From Clavibacter michiganensis subsp. insidiosus (lineage in GTDB: Bacteria; Actinomycetota; Actinomycetes; Actinomycetales; Microbacteriaceae), in assembly GCF_002240565.1 (NCBI RefSeq), contig NZ_MZMO01000001.1, forward strand, positions 1,860,001 to 1,924,000: a DNA stretch of 64,000 nt, written 5' to 3'. A program made the position numbers and the translations under genes. Of the stretch, positions 36,740 through 45,989 are shown in pieces. Below the pieces are notes generated by a model. The model did no database searches. It was given only the letters and a program-made list of their open reading frames with translations, and had not been told where the DNA came from. Position 1 is the first letter of the stretch, and every line of letters starts with the position of its first letter.

Positions 36740-39304
36740 TCACCGGGCGGAGCGGAGCACGCGCGTGAGTTCGCGCACGGACGTCGACGGCAGGTAGGCC
36801 CGCGTGAGCGCGAGGCCCACGGTCGGCAGGGCGGTCGCGTCCGGGTAGGCCATGATCAGCGGCACCAGCTCCGGCTGGAACTTGCGCTTGAACTCGAGCA
36901 GCGAGCGGAACCCGTAGACCGGCTCCAGCGACTCGGCGAGGAACTCGAGGATCCACTCGACCGCGCTCTCCTGCCGTTCCTGGCCGGCGCCGGCATCCTC
37001 GTGACCGCCCTTCGGGGAGGCCGCGCGGGTCTGCGCGAGCGGCGCGGCGGACAGGCTCATGAACTCGATGCCGTCCTCCTTCATCCGCATGGCGGAGCGG
37101 GCGATGAGGAACTCCATCACGCCGTGGACGCCGTCCGGGCGGCGGCGCATGAAGTCGAGCGTCCAGCCGACGACCTCGCCGTCGCGCAAGGTGGGCAGCC
37201 AGCTCGTGGCGGCCTGCACGTGGTCATCGGCGTCGATGGCGAGCATGAGCCGCACGGCGGGATCGCGGAGCTCCTCCACGCCGCCGAGCGTGAAGCCCAT
37301 CTCGGGCAGCTCCTTCTCCGCGACCCACTCCTCGGACATCTGCTCGATCTGGCTCGCCCACGCCAGCGGCAGCTCGGCCCAGGTGGTCCACTCGGCGCGG
37401 ATCCCGGCGCGGTCGGCCCCGTTGATGGACGTGCGCACTTTCTGCCACTTCTTGCCCGTGGTCTGCCAGGTACCCGGCCGCACGACGGTCTCCTCGGCGA
37501 CGACGAGCGTCTCCCAGCCCATGTCGCGGAACAGCGGCGTCATCGACGCGGGGACGCTGTAGAAGACGGGCGTCCACCCGTTGTCGTCGGCGAAGCGCGC
37601 GAACTGGCCGAGGACGTCGCGGAGCGCCCCGTCGTCGTCGGGCGGGCCGAGCGGCGCCGCCGTCGTGATGGCGACGCTGCCCACCACGCGATACGCCACG
37701 ACCGTCTGCCCGTCGGCGGCGATCCAGTACGAGTTGCCCGGCCATGTCGCCATGTGCGACAGGGAGCCGATCGCGCCGCGGCGGAGGGCCGGCGCGACGC
37801 GCGCCTGCGCCCGGGGCACGGCGGCGATGCGGACGTCGGCGATGGCGCGCAGGCTCGCGACCACCAGGATGATCCAGAACACCGGCCCCACGCCGCGGTA
37901 CACGACGTCGGTGATCGGGTCGGTCGGCAGGAAGTCGAGCGACTCCCCGCGCAGGAACGAGGCCGGGATGAAGCGGTCCGGCGCCTCGGCCAGCAGGTCG
38001 TTGAGGTCCACCGGCCGGGTGAAGGCGTCGGAGAGCGCGAGCCCGGTGGCCACGAAGAGCGCCATGAGCCCGGCCAGGGCGACGCCCGTCGTCACGAGGA
38101 AGCGCCGGATGGCGGGGGCCGTCGACAGGATCGTGAAGTGCCGGCGTAGGAGCACGAGGACGATCGCGCTGCCGAGCGGCAGCGTCACCGACGCGATGAG
38201 CGCGGCCACCGCCTCCGGGTGCGCGGACGGCGACGCGGACAGGCGCGGCGAGACCATGTCGCGGTGCACGAGCATGCCGAACGCGTAGGCGGACAGCACG
38301 GCGAGGAGCAGGTTGACGCTCACGGCGAGCCACACGGCGAAGCGCCGCCCGCGCGCCAGGCCGTACGCGGCGACCAGCAGCGCCAGCAGCGGCGCCACGG
38401 AGAGCAGGATCGGGCCGACCCCGCCGCCGATCCGCGCCAGCATGATCTCCTGCAGGCAGTCGTGCGTGAAGTCGCTCGACAGGCAGCGGGTGGAGATCGC
38501 GTCGCCCGGCACCCGGTCGTCGACGAACAGCAGCGCGATGGGCGCGAGCGGACCGTAGCGGCTCCGGGACAGCAGGGCGATGACGGGGCCGGTGCCGAGG
38601 ATCGCGACGACCCAGGCGAGCATCACGCGCACCTCGTGGTGGGAGCTGCGCTGCCAGAGCGCTCCCCCGGCCGGCCGGTGCAGCAGGGCGCCGACGACGC
38701 CCCCGACGAGGATCGCGAGGAGCCGGTAGAGGTCGCTCGGTTGGCCCGAGTAGAGGAGGAACACGAGCACCACCACGACGAGCACCACGCGGATGCGCCG
38801 CCGCCACAGGACGCCGGCCCACGCGCTCGAGAGCGCGAGCACGCCCGCCACAGCCGTGAGCGGATCCGCCGTCGCGATGCCCCGCACGCCGTGCGACCAG
38901 AGCTCGCCGTCCACGAGGCCCAGGGCCTGGACGGCGATGCCGAGGAGCGAGCCGACGGTGCCGGTGAGCACGAACCCGAGCAGCGTGCGCCACCAGCCCA
39001 TGAGGTGCTCCGCGACGCCGACGAGCACCAGCACCGCCAGGAGCGAGACGACGAGCTCCACGGGCCCGTCCGTGAGGAAGGCGGCGGTGGCGGTGGTCCA
39101 CCAGTGGCCGCGCTCGACGACCGCCTCGTAGCCCGTCGCGAGCTCGTGGCGGACGACGCGGCGCCATGTGGCGGAGACGGCGGGCAGGACGGCGAGGAGC
39201 AGGATCGCCGCGGCGATCCCCAGGGTCACCGGCTGCGCGACGAGGCGCGTGAGGAGCGCCCGGGCTGCGCCCTGGAACGTGAGGATGCGGGGGCGCGTCG
39301 TCAT
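36740..39304 (-). CDS. Aminoacyl-phosphatidylglycerol synthase-like protein (DUF2156) with polytopic N-terminal domain
   Basis: An 854-residue protein. The first ~210 residues form a six-helix membrane domain that looks rhomboid-like (VERGHWWTTATAAFLTDG, then EHLMGWWRTLLGFVLTG) but lacks a GxSx protease motif. More helices follow to about residue 480. The C-terminal ~330 residues are the DUF2156/MprF catalytic domain: LSHMATWPGNSYWIAADG, VAYRVVGSVAITTAAPLGP, TTGKKWQKVRTSINGADRAG, and VYGFRSLLEFKRKFQPE near the end. Such enzymes transfer Lys or Ala from tRNA to phosphatidylglycerol, lowering membrane charge and raising resistance to cationic peptides. ATG overlaps the esterase stop by ATGA. 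Confidence 0.85.
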   Translation of the reverse strand: MTTRPRILTFQGAARALLTRLVAQPVTLGIAAAILLLAVLPAVSATWRRVVRHELATGYEAVVERGHWWTTATAAFLTDGPVELVVSLLAVLVLVGVAEHLMGWWRTLLGFVLTGTVGSLLGIAVQALGLVDGELWSHGVRGIATADPLTAVAGVLALSSAWAGVLWRRRIRVVLVVVVLVFLLYSGQPSDLYRLLAILVGGVVGALLHRPAGGALWQRSSHHEVRVMLAWVVAILGTGPVIALLSRSRYGPLAPIALLFVDDRVPGDAISTRCLSSDFTHDCLQEIMLARIGGGVGPILLSVAPLLALLVAAYGLARGRRFAVWLAVSVNLLLAVLSAYAFGMLVHRDMVSPRLSASPSAHPEAVAALIASVTLPLGSAIVLVLLRRHFTILSTAPAIRRFLVTTGVALAGLMALFVATGLALSDAFTRPVDLNDLLAEAPDRFIPASFLRGESLDFLPTDPITDVVYRGVGPVFWIILVVASLRAIADVRIAAVPRAQARVAPALRRGAIGSLSHMATWPGNSYWIAADGQTVVAYRVVGSVAITTAAPLGPPDDDGALRDVLGQFARFADDNGWTPVFYSVPASMTPLFRDMGWETLVVAEETVVRPGTWQTTGKKWQKVRTSINGADRAGIRAEWTTWAELPLAWASQIEQMSEEWVAEKELPEMGFTLGGVEELRDPAVRLMLAIDADDHVQAATSWLPTLRDGEVVGWTLDFMRRRPDGVHGVMEFLIARSAMRMKEDGIEFMSLSAAPLAQTRAASPKGGHEDAGAGQERQESAVEWILEFLAESLEPVYGFRSLLEFKRKFQPELVPLIMAYPDATALPTVGLALTRAYLPSTSVRELTRVLRSAR

Positions 39305-40704
39305 CGGGTGAGCCCCAGACGCTGACCGAGGGTGGGGAGGGCGTCGGCCGTGCACCACTTGACCGTCCCCCAGTCGTGCGAGCTGCCGGGCGCGAGGCTC
39401 AGCCGCGCGTCGATCCCCGCGGCGACAGCGGCTGCCTCCACCTGCTCCACGCCGGGACGGTACCCGGAGTCCTCCTCGCCCACGCAGAACACGGCCTGGG
39501 TGTCGGCGTAGGGGGCGCGGCTGGCCATGACGGCCGAGGGGATCGATGCCGCGTACCTGTCGCGCGACCCGCCGAAGGCGACGTCGATGGTCTCGGGGCC
39601 GGCCCACGGGCCGATCTCGCCGGAGATGTCGACGAAGGAGCCGTACAGGTCGGTATGCGCGGCGCCGAGCTGCGCGGCGCACGTGCCGCCCTGCGAGAAG
39701 CCGAGCAGGGCCCACGACGTGCGATCGTCGAGCACGCGGAGGTTCGCGCGGATCCAGGTGGGTACGTCGACCGTGAGGTAGGTCTCCGAGTTGCCCAGGG
39801 ACGAGTCGATGCACATGGGGTTCGCGTCCGACGCGCCCAGCTGGTCCGGCATGACGACGATGGGCGCGAGGCCGTGGTGGTCCGCGGCGTAGGCGTCGAG
39901 GATCGACTCGAATCGGCCGGACGCGAGCAGGTCGAGCGGCTTGCCCGGCTGCCCCGACATGGCGATGACCACGGGCAGCTGGGGGGCGTCCGGCACGAGC
40001 GCCGCGGGCGGGAGGTAGACGATGGCGTCGCGCGCCGTGAAGCCCGACTGCGTGCTCGGGATGGCAACGGATCCGACGCGGCCGTGGGCGGGGAGCTCCT
40101 CGCCCGGCGTCCACGACTCCTCGATCGGCACGGTGGAGTCCGGGGCCGGCTCCCCGTCCGCGGGCTGGGCCGACGGGAGGTCGGTCGTGTCGAGCGGACC
40201 GACGCGGGTGAGGCCGAAGGCCGCCGCCACGTTCGGGTACTCCTGCAGGTCCGCGTTGATGCCGATGGCGGACGTCAGCACGACCAGCGGCACCACGAGC
40301 ACGGCGAGCACCCGGTGCAGGACGCGCAGACGTCGCGTCGGCCGCCCGGTGCCGCCCACCCCGGTGACGCTGCGGCCGCTGCGCACGACGGCGACGACGA
40401 GGATGCCGAGCCCCATGCCGCCGACGGCCGTCCAGCCGCGTGTCGGCAGGGACAGGACCACCCCGAACAGGTCCATCACGTCGCCGAGGACGAAGGCGAG
40501 GGCCAGGCCGCCCAGCGCGCCGATGAGGGCGCCCAGGGCGAGCTCGCCGGCCGTGCGCCGGGGATCCGCGGCGCGCGCGCCCGTCGTCTGGCGCGCGCGA
40601 CGGGCCACGACAGCGAGGAGGACGATGCCAATCACGGGCGCGAGCGTGGTGGCCGTGACCGTCGACGCGCTCAGCAGCGACAGGTCTTCGAGATCGTGGA
40701 GCAT
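39301..40704 (-). CDS. Membrane-anchored alpha/beta-hydrolase (esterase D/antigen-85 type)
   Basis: A 467-residue protein. The N-terminal third has four hydrophobic segments (about 20-38, 55-75, 85-105, 128-150). An extracytoplasmic esterase domain follows: YLPPAALVPDAPQLPVVIAMSG, LGFSQGGTCAAQLG with the nucleophile Ser, FVDISGEIGPW, and SSHDWGTVKWC with the likely catalytic His. The cysteine residues suggest disulfides outside the cell. It is encoded immediately before, and overlapping, the aminoacyl-PG synthase-like gene. In Corynebacterium an alanyl-PG synthase is paired with an alanyl-PG hydrolase of this fold; the same antagonistic pairing is my inference here. Confidence 0.83.
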   Translation of the reverse strand: MLHDLEDLSLLSASTVTATTLAPVIGIVLLAVVARRARQTTGARAADPRRTAGELALGALIGALGGLALAFVLGDVMDLFGVVLSLPTRGWTAVGGMGLGILVVAVVRSGRSVTGVGGTGRPTRRLRVLHRVLAVLVVPLVVLTSAIGINADLQEYPNVAAAFGLTRVGPLDTTDLPSAQPADGEPAPDSTVPIEESWTPGEELPAHGRVGSVAIPSTQSGFTARDAIVYLPPAALVPDAPQLPVVIAMSGQPGKPLDLLASGRFESILDAYAADHHGLAPIVVMPDQLGASDANPMCIDSSLGNSETYLTVDVPTWIRANLRVLDDRTSWALLGFSQGGTCAAQLGAAHTDLYGSFVDISGEIGPWAGPETIDVAFGGSRDRYAASIPSAVMASRAPYADTQAVFCVGEEDSGYRPGVEQVEAAAVAAGIDARLSLAPGSSHDWGTVKWCTADALPTLGQRLGLTR

Positions 40705-40762
40705 GGTGGTCCTCTGGCGACGGGAGCGGGCAGGCGACAGGAATCTAGCCGACGGGGATGCG

Positions 40763-40790
40763 AGCGGCCTCCCGCCGATCGGGAGCGGCT
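40763..40790 (-). terminator. Possible hairpin terminator after response regulator
   Basis: An imperfect stem (AGCCGCTCCCG with CGGGAGGCCGCT, one mismatch and one bulge) begins in the stop codon of the response regulator and lies before the esterase gene. No T-run. Weak support. Confidence 0.35.
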
Positions 40791-41475
40791 AGCCCTGGGT
40801 CGGGGATCCGTTCAACCGGTGCTCGAAGGCGAAGACCACGAGCTGCACGCGGTCGCGGAGGCTGAGCTTCGCGAGGATGCGGCTCACGTGCGTCTTCACC
40901 GTCGCCTCGCTGAGGAACTCCGCCTGCGCGATCTCCGCGTTGCTGAGGCCGCGTGCCGCGAGGACGAAGATCTCCCGCTCGCGCGAGGTCAGCGACGCGA
41001 ACGCGGGCGGCGCGACTCGGGGCCGGGAGCCCGGGTCGAAGTGCTCGAGCAGCTGGCGGGTGGCGGACGCCGCGATGACGGAGTTGCCCGCGTGGACGGT
41101 GCGGATCGCGGCGAGCAGGAACTCGGGGTCGGCGTCCTTCAGCACGAAGCCGCTCGCCCCTGCCCGGATCGCGCGCGCGGCGCTCTCGTCGAGGTCGAAG
41201 GTCGTGAGCACGAGGACGCGCGGCGGGCGGTCGCCCCGCGCGTCCGCCGCGCGCAGGACCTCGGCCGTGGCCTGGATCCCGTCCATCACGGGCATGCGGA
41301 TGTCCATGAGGATCACGTCGGGGTGCTCGGTGCGCGCGAGCTCGACGGCCTCCTGGCCGTTGGCGGCCTCGCCGGCGAACTCCAGGTCGGGCTGCGAGGA
41401 GATGAGCATGCGGACGCCCGTGCGGAACAGGGCCTGGTCGTCGACCAGGGCGACGCGGATGGGTGGGGTGGGCAC
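40789..41475 (-). CDS. LuxR/NarL-family response regulator
   Basis: A 228-residue DNA-binding regulator. The receiver domain has the acidic pair D12-D13 (VALVDDQALFRTG), phosphorylation site D58 in VILMDIRMPVMDG, Thr in VLVLTTFD and Lys in GFVLKDADPEFLL. The C-terminal helix-turn-helix is LTSREREIFVLAARGLSNAEIAQAEF followed by VKTHVSRILAKLSLRDRVQLVVFA. It is 54 bases downstream of the frameshifted sensor kinase and upstream of the esterase/aminoacyl-PG synthase pair, so a cell-envelope stress response is plausible. Confidence 0.94.
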   Translation of the reverse strand: MPTPPIRVALVDDQALFRTGVRMLISSQPDLEFAGEAANGQEAVELARTEHPDVILMDIRMPVMDGIQATAEVLRAADARGDRPPRVLVLTTFDLDESAARAIRAGASGFVLKDADPEFLLAAIRTVHAGNSVIAASATRQLLEHFDPGSRPRVAPPAFASLTSREREIFVLAARGLSNAEIAQAEFLSEATVKTHVSRILAKLSLRDRVQLVVFAFEHRLNGSPTQG

Positions 41476-41529
41476 GGGGGTCCTTCGATCGGGGGCGGCG
41501 TGGGAAGGGTATCGCGGAGGCGCGACGGG

Positions 41530-43033
41530 TCAGGATCCGCCGGGCCGGTCGTCGCGCGCGCGGCGTGCCGCGGAGGCGGATGCCCCGCGGGCGGCGGCGG
41601 TGCGGTGCGGGCTGACGTGCGCGGCGGGCCTGCCGGGCGTCGCGGTGCCCGCGGCCGCGGCCTCCGGCGGGAACAGCTCGTCGAGGGTGAGGGGGCGGCT
41701 GGGCGCGTCCGCGCCCGTGCTGACGGACGCTCCCGCGACGGGCACTCGGGGCACGGGGCGCGTGGCGGGAGCGAACGGGATCCACGCGGACACGGTCCAC
41801 ACGCCCTCGCGCACGCCCGCGGAGAAGCGGCCGCCGGACAGCGTGGCGCGCTCGCGCATGCCGGCGAGGCCGTGGCCGACCGGCTGCGCCGGGGTGGCGG
41901 GGGCGGGCGGCAGCACGGGGAGGGCGATGATGCCCGTCGTCGTGCGCGCCGGGCGCACCGGATCCGGGAGCGTCCGGCTGCGCACCGACACCGAGACGCC
42001 GTCCGGCTCCCAGGCGAGCTCCACCTCGACGGGGTGCCCGACGTCGCCGTGCCGCAGCACGTTGGTCAGCGCCTCCTGCACGATCCGGTATACGGCGAGC
42101 TGCTGCCCGGTGCCGAACTCGCCGGGCTGGCCCGACTCGACGAACTCGATGGTGAGGCCCGTGGAGCGCATCTGGTCGATGAGGTCGCTCAGCTCCTTGA
42201 GCTCGGGCTGCGGGGCGTCGTCCTCGCTATGCCGGAGCTGCGCCAGGAGGATCCGCACGTCGCCGAGCGCCTGCCGGGCGGTGGTGGAGATGGTGCGCAG
42301 CGCCTCGTCCGCCGCCTCGGGATCCACCAGCCGTGCGTAGCGCGCGCCGTCGGCCTGCGCGATCACGACGGCGAGCGAGTGGGCGACGACGTCGTGCATG
42401 TCCCGCGCGATGCGGTTGCGCTCCTGCTCGACCACGACGTCCTGCAGCGCGCGCCTGGTCGCGCTCGGCGGCCTCCTGCGCGTCGCGGCTCGCGTGCGAC
42501 GCGCGGGACGCGACGACGAGGCGGCCGGCCGTCCACGACGCGAGCAGCACGCTCCACGCGCACAGCAGCAGGAACAGGGTCGCGAACGCGGTCCACTCCC
42601 CCGAGTTGAACGCGGCGCTGCCGATGGGCACTCGGCCCGAGGCGTACGAGAGGTAGGAGGCGGCGACCACGCCGCCGACGATGGCGGAGGCGAGGCCCAG
42701 CGCCCGGACGATCCGGCCGCCGTAGGCCGCGGTGCAGTAGACGACGCCCGCGATGGCGATGTCGCCGGGCTCGACCGCGGCTCCCGCCCCCATCTGGATG
42801 ATCGCGCCCGCCCAGGCGACGGCGAGCGAGAGCCCCGGCGCGAGCCGACGGACGGCGAGGGCCGCGCCCATGAGGACCACGAGGACCAGCGAGACCTCGG
42901 AGGTCGTGAACGAGAAGACCCCGAACGCGCTCGCGGCCGCGACGCCGATCGAGCCGGGAGCGAGGACGGCGACGAACGCCGCCGCGAGGACGACGTCGAG
43001 GACGAGCTGGTACCTCGGGATCCGTCGGAGCAT
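41530..43033 (-). pseudogene. Sensor histidine kinase (HisKA_3 type), frameshifted
   Basis: Two halves in different frames. The 5' part (43033 to about 42450) starts MLRRIPRYQLVLDV and encodes five or six membrane helices followed by SHASRDAQEAAERDQAR. The 3' part (about 42455 to 41530) encodes ALQDVVVEQERNRIARDMHD with the phospho-accepting His in DMHDVVAHSL, the N box IVQEALTNVLRHGD and the GHGLAGMRERA G box, then a Pro/Ala-rich tail. They join at a (GC)4 tract, 42447-42454. The 1504-nt span is not a multiple of three; one base less or one GC unit more restores ~500 residues. Without correction, the sensor and kinase parts are not made as one protein. Neighbouring response regulator is intact. 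Sequencing error cannot be excluded. Confidence 0.82.
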
Positions 43034-43142
43034 GCGACCACCGTACGTGCCGCGCCCCGCCGAGGAGCCCGCGGCGGCCGAGGATCCCCGCCGCGGCGCG
43101 CCGATCTCATCCGCGGGATGTACGCGGGATCGGCACCTCGGG

Positions 43143-44207
43143 TCAGAAGCCGAGGCGGCCGAGCAGCTTCGGGTCGCGCTGCCAGTCCTTGGCGATCTTC
43201 ACGCGCAGCGACAGGAACACGCGCGTGCCGACGAGCGGCTCGATCTGCGCGCGCGCCACCTGCCCCACGTGCTTGAGCCGCGACCCCTGCGCGCCGATGA
43301 CGATGCCCTTCTGGCTGTCGCGCTCGACGAAGAGGTTCGCGTAGATCTCGAGGAGCTCCTTGTCCTCGCGCTGGATCATGTCGTCGATCGTCACGGCGAG
43401 GGAGTGCGGCAGCTCGTCCTGCACGCCCTCGAGCGCCGCCTCGCGGATGAGCTCCGAGATGCGCGCCTCGAGCCCCTCCTCGGTGACCGCGTCGGACGGG
43501 TAGAGCTGCTCCGAGACGGGCAGCGCCTTCAGCAGCTCGCCCACGAGCGCGTCGAGCTGGATCGCCTCGACGGCGGAGACGGGCACGATCGCGTCCCAGT
43601 CGCGCAGCTCCTGCACCGCGAGCAGCTGCTCGGCGACCGCGTGCCGGGAGGCGGAGTCCGTCTTCGTGACGATGGCGATCTTGCGGGCGCGCGGGTACTC
43701 GTCCAGCTGCTCGTTGATGAAGCGGTCACCCGGGCCGATCCGCTCGTCCGCGGGGATGCACAGCCCGATGACGTCCACGTCGCCGAGCGTGGTCTGCACC
43801 AGCGCGTTGAGCCGCTCGCCGAGGAGCGTCCGCGGGCGGTGGATCCCGGGGGTGTCGACGAGGATGAGCTGCCCGTCCGGCCGGTGCACGATGCCGCGGA
43901 TGGCCTTCCGCGTCGTCTGCGGCTTGGAGCTGGTGATGGCGACCTTCTCCCCCACCAGGGCGTTCGTGAGCGTGGACTTGCCCACGTTCGGGCGGCCGAC
44001 GAACGAGACGAAGCCGGCGCGGTAGGCGGGCGCCCCGCCGCGCGGCTTGCGCTTCGCGCGCGACGGCTCGGCGGCGCGGTCGATGCCCCAGGCCTCGTCG
44101 GACAGCGGGGCCGGCTCGGCCGTCGCGTCGGCGGGCGCCGCGTCGGCGGGCGCCCCGTCGCGCGGTGCGGCCTCAGCGGCCGTCTCGTCGTCCCGGGGGT
44201 CAGTCAT
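43143..44207 (-). CDS. era: GTPase Era
   Basis: Ribosome-assembly GTPase that binds the 3' end of 16S rRNA. The 354-residue protein has an extra ~60-residue N-terminal tail rich in Ala/Asp/Pro with APADAAPADA repeats. The G domain follows: G1 GRPNVGKST (71-79), G2 TTRKAIRG, G3 DTPG, G4 TKTD. The C-terminal KH domain has GIVIGAQGSRLKHVGQVARAQIE. The tail is absent from E. coli Era; such extensions occur in some Actinobacteria. A start closer to the G domain would be possible only at non-ATG codons. It overlaps the CorC-like gene by eight bases and is the last gene of the hrcA operon. Confidence 0.96.
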   Translation of the reverse strand: MTDPRDDETAAEAAPRDGAPADAAPADATAEPAPLSDEAWGIDRAAEPSRAKRKPRGGAPAYRAGFVSFVGRPNVGKSTLTNALVGEKVAITSSKPQTTRKAIRGIVHRPDGQLILVDTPGIHRPRTLLGERLNALVQTTLGDVDVIGLCIPADERIGPGDRFINEQLDEYPRARKIAIVTKTDSASRHAVAEQLLAVQELRDWDAIVPVSAVEAIQLDALVGELLKALPVSEQLYPSDAVTEEGLEARISELIREAALEGVQDELPHSLAVTIDDMIQREDKELLEIYANLFVERDSQKGIVIGAQGSRLKHVGQVARAQIEPLVGTRVFLSLRVKIAKDWQRDPKLLGRLGF

Positions 44208-45519
44208 GGGCGTGTCCTCTGCTGGCGGGGGCCGCCTCGTGGTGGTCGTCGTCGTCGTCGGCGTCGCCCGCGCGGTCGCGCTCGACGAGGATCGTGCTGA
44301 TGCGCGTGCGGCGCCCCTCGACCCGGTCGGCCGTGAGGACCAGCCCGCCGACGCGCACCACGGATCCGCGCTCGGGAAGGCGCCCCAGGGTCTTCGCGAG
44401 GAGGCCGCCGGCGCTGTCCACGTCGTCGTCGTCGAGCTCGAGCCCGAACAGGTCGCCCAGCTCGTCGATCGGGAGCCGGGCGCTCACACGGTACACGCCG
44501 TCCCCGAGGTCGTCGAACTCGGGCACGTCGCGGTCGTACTCGTCGCTGATGTCGCCCACGAGCTCCTCGATGAGGTCCTCGAGCGTGACGAGCCCGGCGA
44601 TGCCGCCGTACTCGTCCACCACCATCGCGAGGTGGTTCGACTCGAGCTGCATCTGCCGCAGCAGCGCGTCGGCCTTCTGCGACTCGGGGACGAAGACGGC
44701 GGGGCGCGCGAGCTGGTCGACGGTCGTGCGCTCCGCCTCCTCGGGCCGCTCGTGGACCATGCGCGCGAGGTCACGGAGGTAGAGGACGCCCTCGATCTCG
44801 TCGGAGTCGCGACCCGTCACGGGCGCGCGGGAGATGCCGCGGGAGAGGAAGAGGCCGAGCGCCGATCCGACGTGCACGGTCTGCTCGACCACCACCATGT
44901 CCGTGCGCGGGATCATCACCTCGCGCACGACGGTGTCGTTGAACTCGAAGATCGAGTGGATGAGCTCCCGGTCGTCCTCCTCGAGCACCTCGAGCTCCGT
45001 GGCCTCGTCGACCATGCTGAGCAGCTGCTCCTCGCTCGTGAACGTCGCGACGGTCTTGGGGCGGCCGGGGGTGACGCGGTTGCCGAGCGCGACGAGGGCG
45101 TCGGCGACCGGGCCGATGGCGACGCGGATCACCCGCACCATGAGCGCCGTCCACGCGAGGAGCGGGCGCGCGTGCACCCGGCCCACCGAGCGCGGGCTGG
45201 CGCCCACCAGCACGAAGGACACGGCCGTCATGATCGCGGCGGCCACGAGCATCGTGATCCACCACTCGTCGATCGTGTACGCGAGCGCCAGCGTCACGAG
45301 CACGGCGGCGCTCGTCTCCGCGATGATGCGCACGAAGCTCAGCGAGTTGACGTACGCGCCCGTGTCGCTGGAGATGGCGAGCATCGACCGGCGGGCGCGC
45401 GAGGTGAGGGCGAGCTCCTGGATGTCCGCGCGGGACAGCGACGAGATGGCGGACTCGGCGGCCGCGAACAGGCCGCCGAACACGACCAGGAGGGACGCGG
45501 GGAGGAGGAGGGTGAGCAT
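44200..45519 (-). CDS. Hemolysin/CorC-family membrane protein with CBS pair
   Basis: A 439-residue protein: a DUF21/CNNM-type membrane domain with three or four helices (LTLLLPASLLVVFGGLFAAAE, then ALAYTIDEWWITMLVAAAIM), two CBS domains (FEFNDTVVREVMIPRTDMVVVE and ADALLRQMQLESNHLAMVVDE with YGGIAGLVTLEDLIEELVGDI) and the C-terminal CorC/HlyC domain. The end is acidic and His-rich (DADDDDDHHEAAP), a possible metal-binding tail. Family members take part in Mg2+/Co2+ efflux. The ATG at 45519 is eight bases after the ybeY stop. Confidence 0.93.
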   Translation of the reverse strand: MLTLLLPASLLVVFGGLFAAAESAISSLSRADIQELALTSRARRSMLAISSDTGAYVNSLSFVRIIAETSAAVLVTLALAYTIDEWWITMLVAAAIMTAVSFVLVGASPRSVGRVHARPLLAWTALMVRVIRVAIGPVADALVALGNRVTPGRPKTVATFTSEEQLLSMVDEATELEVLEEDDRELIHSIFEFNDTVVREVMIPRTDMVVVEQTVHVGSALGLFLSRGISRAPVTGRDSDEIEGVLYLRDLARMVHERPEEAERTTVDQLARPAVFVPESQKADALLRQMQLESNHLAMVVDEYGGIAGLVTLEDLIEELVGDISDEYDRDVPEFDDLGDGVYRVSARLPIDELGDLFGLELDDDDVDSAGGLLAKTLGRLPERGSVVRVGGLVLTADRVEGRRTRISTILVERDRAGDADDDDDHHEAAPASRGHAHD

Positions 45520-45527
45520 CGAGGCGG

Positions 45528-45989
45528 TCAGCGCCCGCGCTCGCTCATGGCGAACCCGATCAGGATGTCGCGCTGGAGGCCGAACATCTCGCGCTCCTCG
45601 TCGGGCTCGGCGTGGTCGAAGCCGAGCAGGTGCAGGATGCCGTGCGCCGTCAGCAGCAGGATCTCCTCCATCGTGGAGTGCCCCGCCGCCACTGCCTGCT
45701 CGGCCGCGACCTGCGGGCACACGACGATGTCGCCGAGGAGCCCGGCGGGCGTCGGCCGGTCCTCGGTGCCGGGCCGGAGCTCGTCCATCGGGAAGCTGAG
45801 GACGTCGGTGGGGCCGGGCTCGTCCATCCACTGCACGTGCAGCTGCTCCATCGCGCCCTCGTCCACCATCACGATGGCGAGCTCGGCGTCGGGGTGCACG
45901 TGCAGGGTGTCGAGCGCGTAGGTCGCGAGCCGCTGGATGAGCGGCTCGTCGACCTCGATCGCCGACTCGTTGTTGATCTCGATGCTCAT
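45528..45989 (-). CDS. ybeY: Endoribonuclease YbeY (rRNA maturation factor)
   Basis: A zinc-dependent RNase needed for 16S rRNA 3' end processing and ribosome quality control. The 153-residue protein has the family motif [11 protein letters not shown] near residues 115-125, three histidines as zinc ligands, preceded by [10 protein letters not shown] and [12 protein letters not shown]. Length is typical. Its ATG overlaps the stop of the PhoH-like gene, a conserved pairing in most bacteria, and the CorC and Era genes follow in the usual order. Confidence 0.96.
   Translation of the reverse strand: MSIEINNESAIEVDEPLIQRLATYALDTLHVHPDAELAIVMVDEGAMEQLHVQWMDEPGPTDVLSFPMDELRPGTEDRPTPAGLLGDIVVCPQVAAEQAVAAGHSTMEEILLLTAHGILHLLGFDHAEPDEEREMFGLQRDILIGFAMSERGR

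Noticed and set aside
39376..42609. 1077-codon plus-strand open frame over esterase, regulator and kinase
   Set aside because: GC-driven shadow with low-complexity Arg/Gly/Asp composition; it would also cross the leader of several minus-strand genes.
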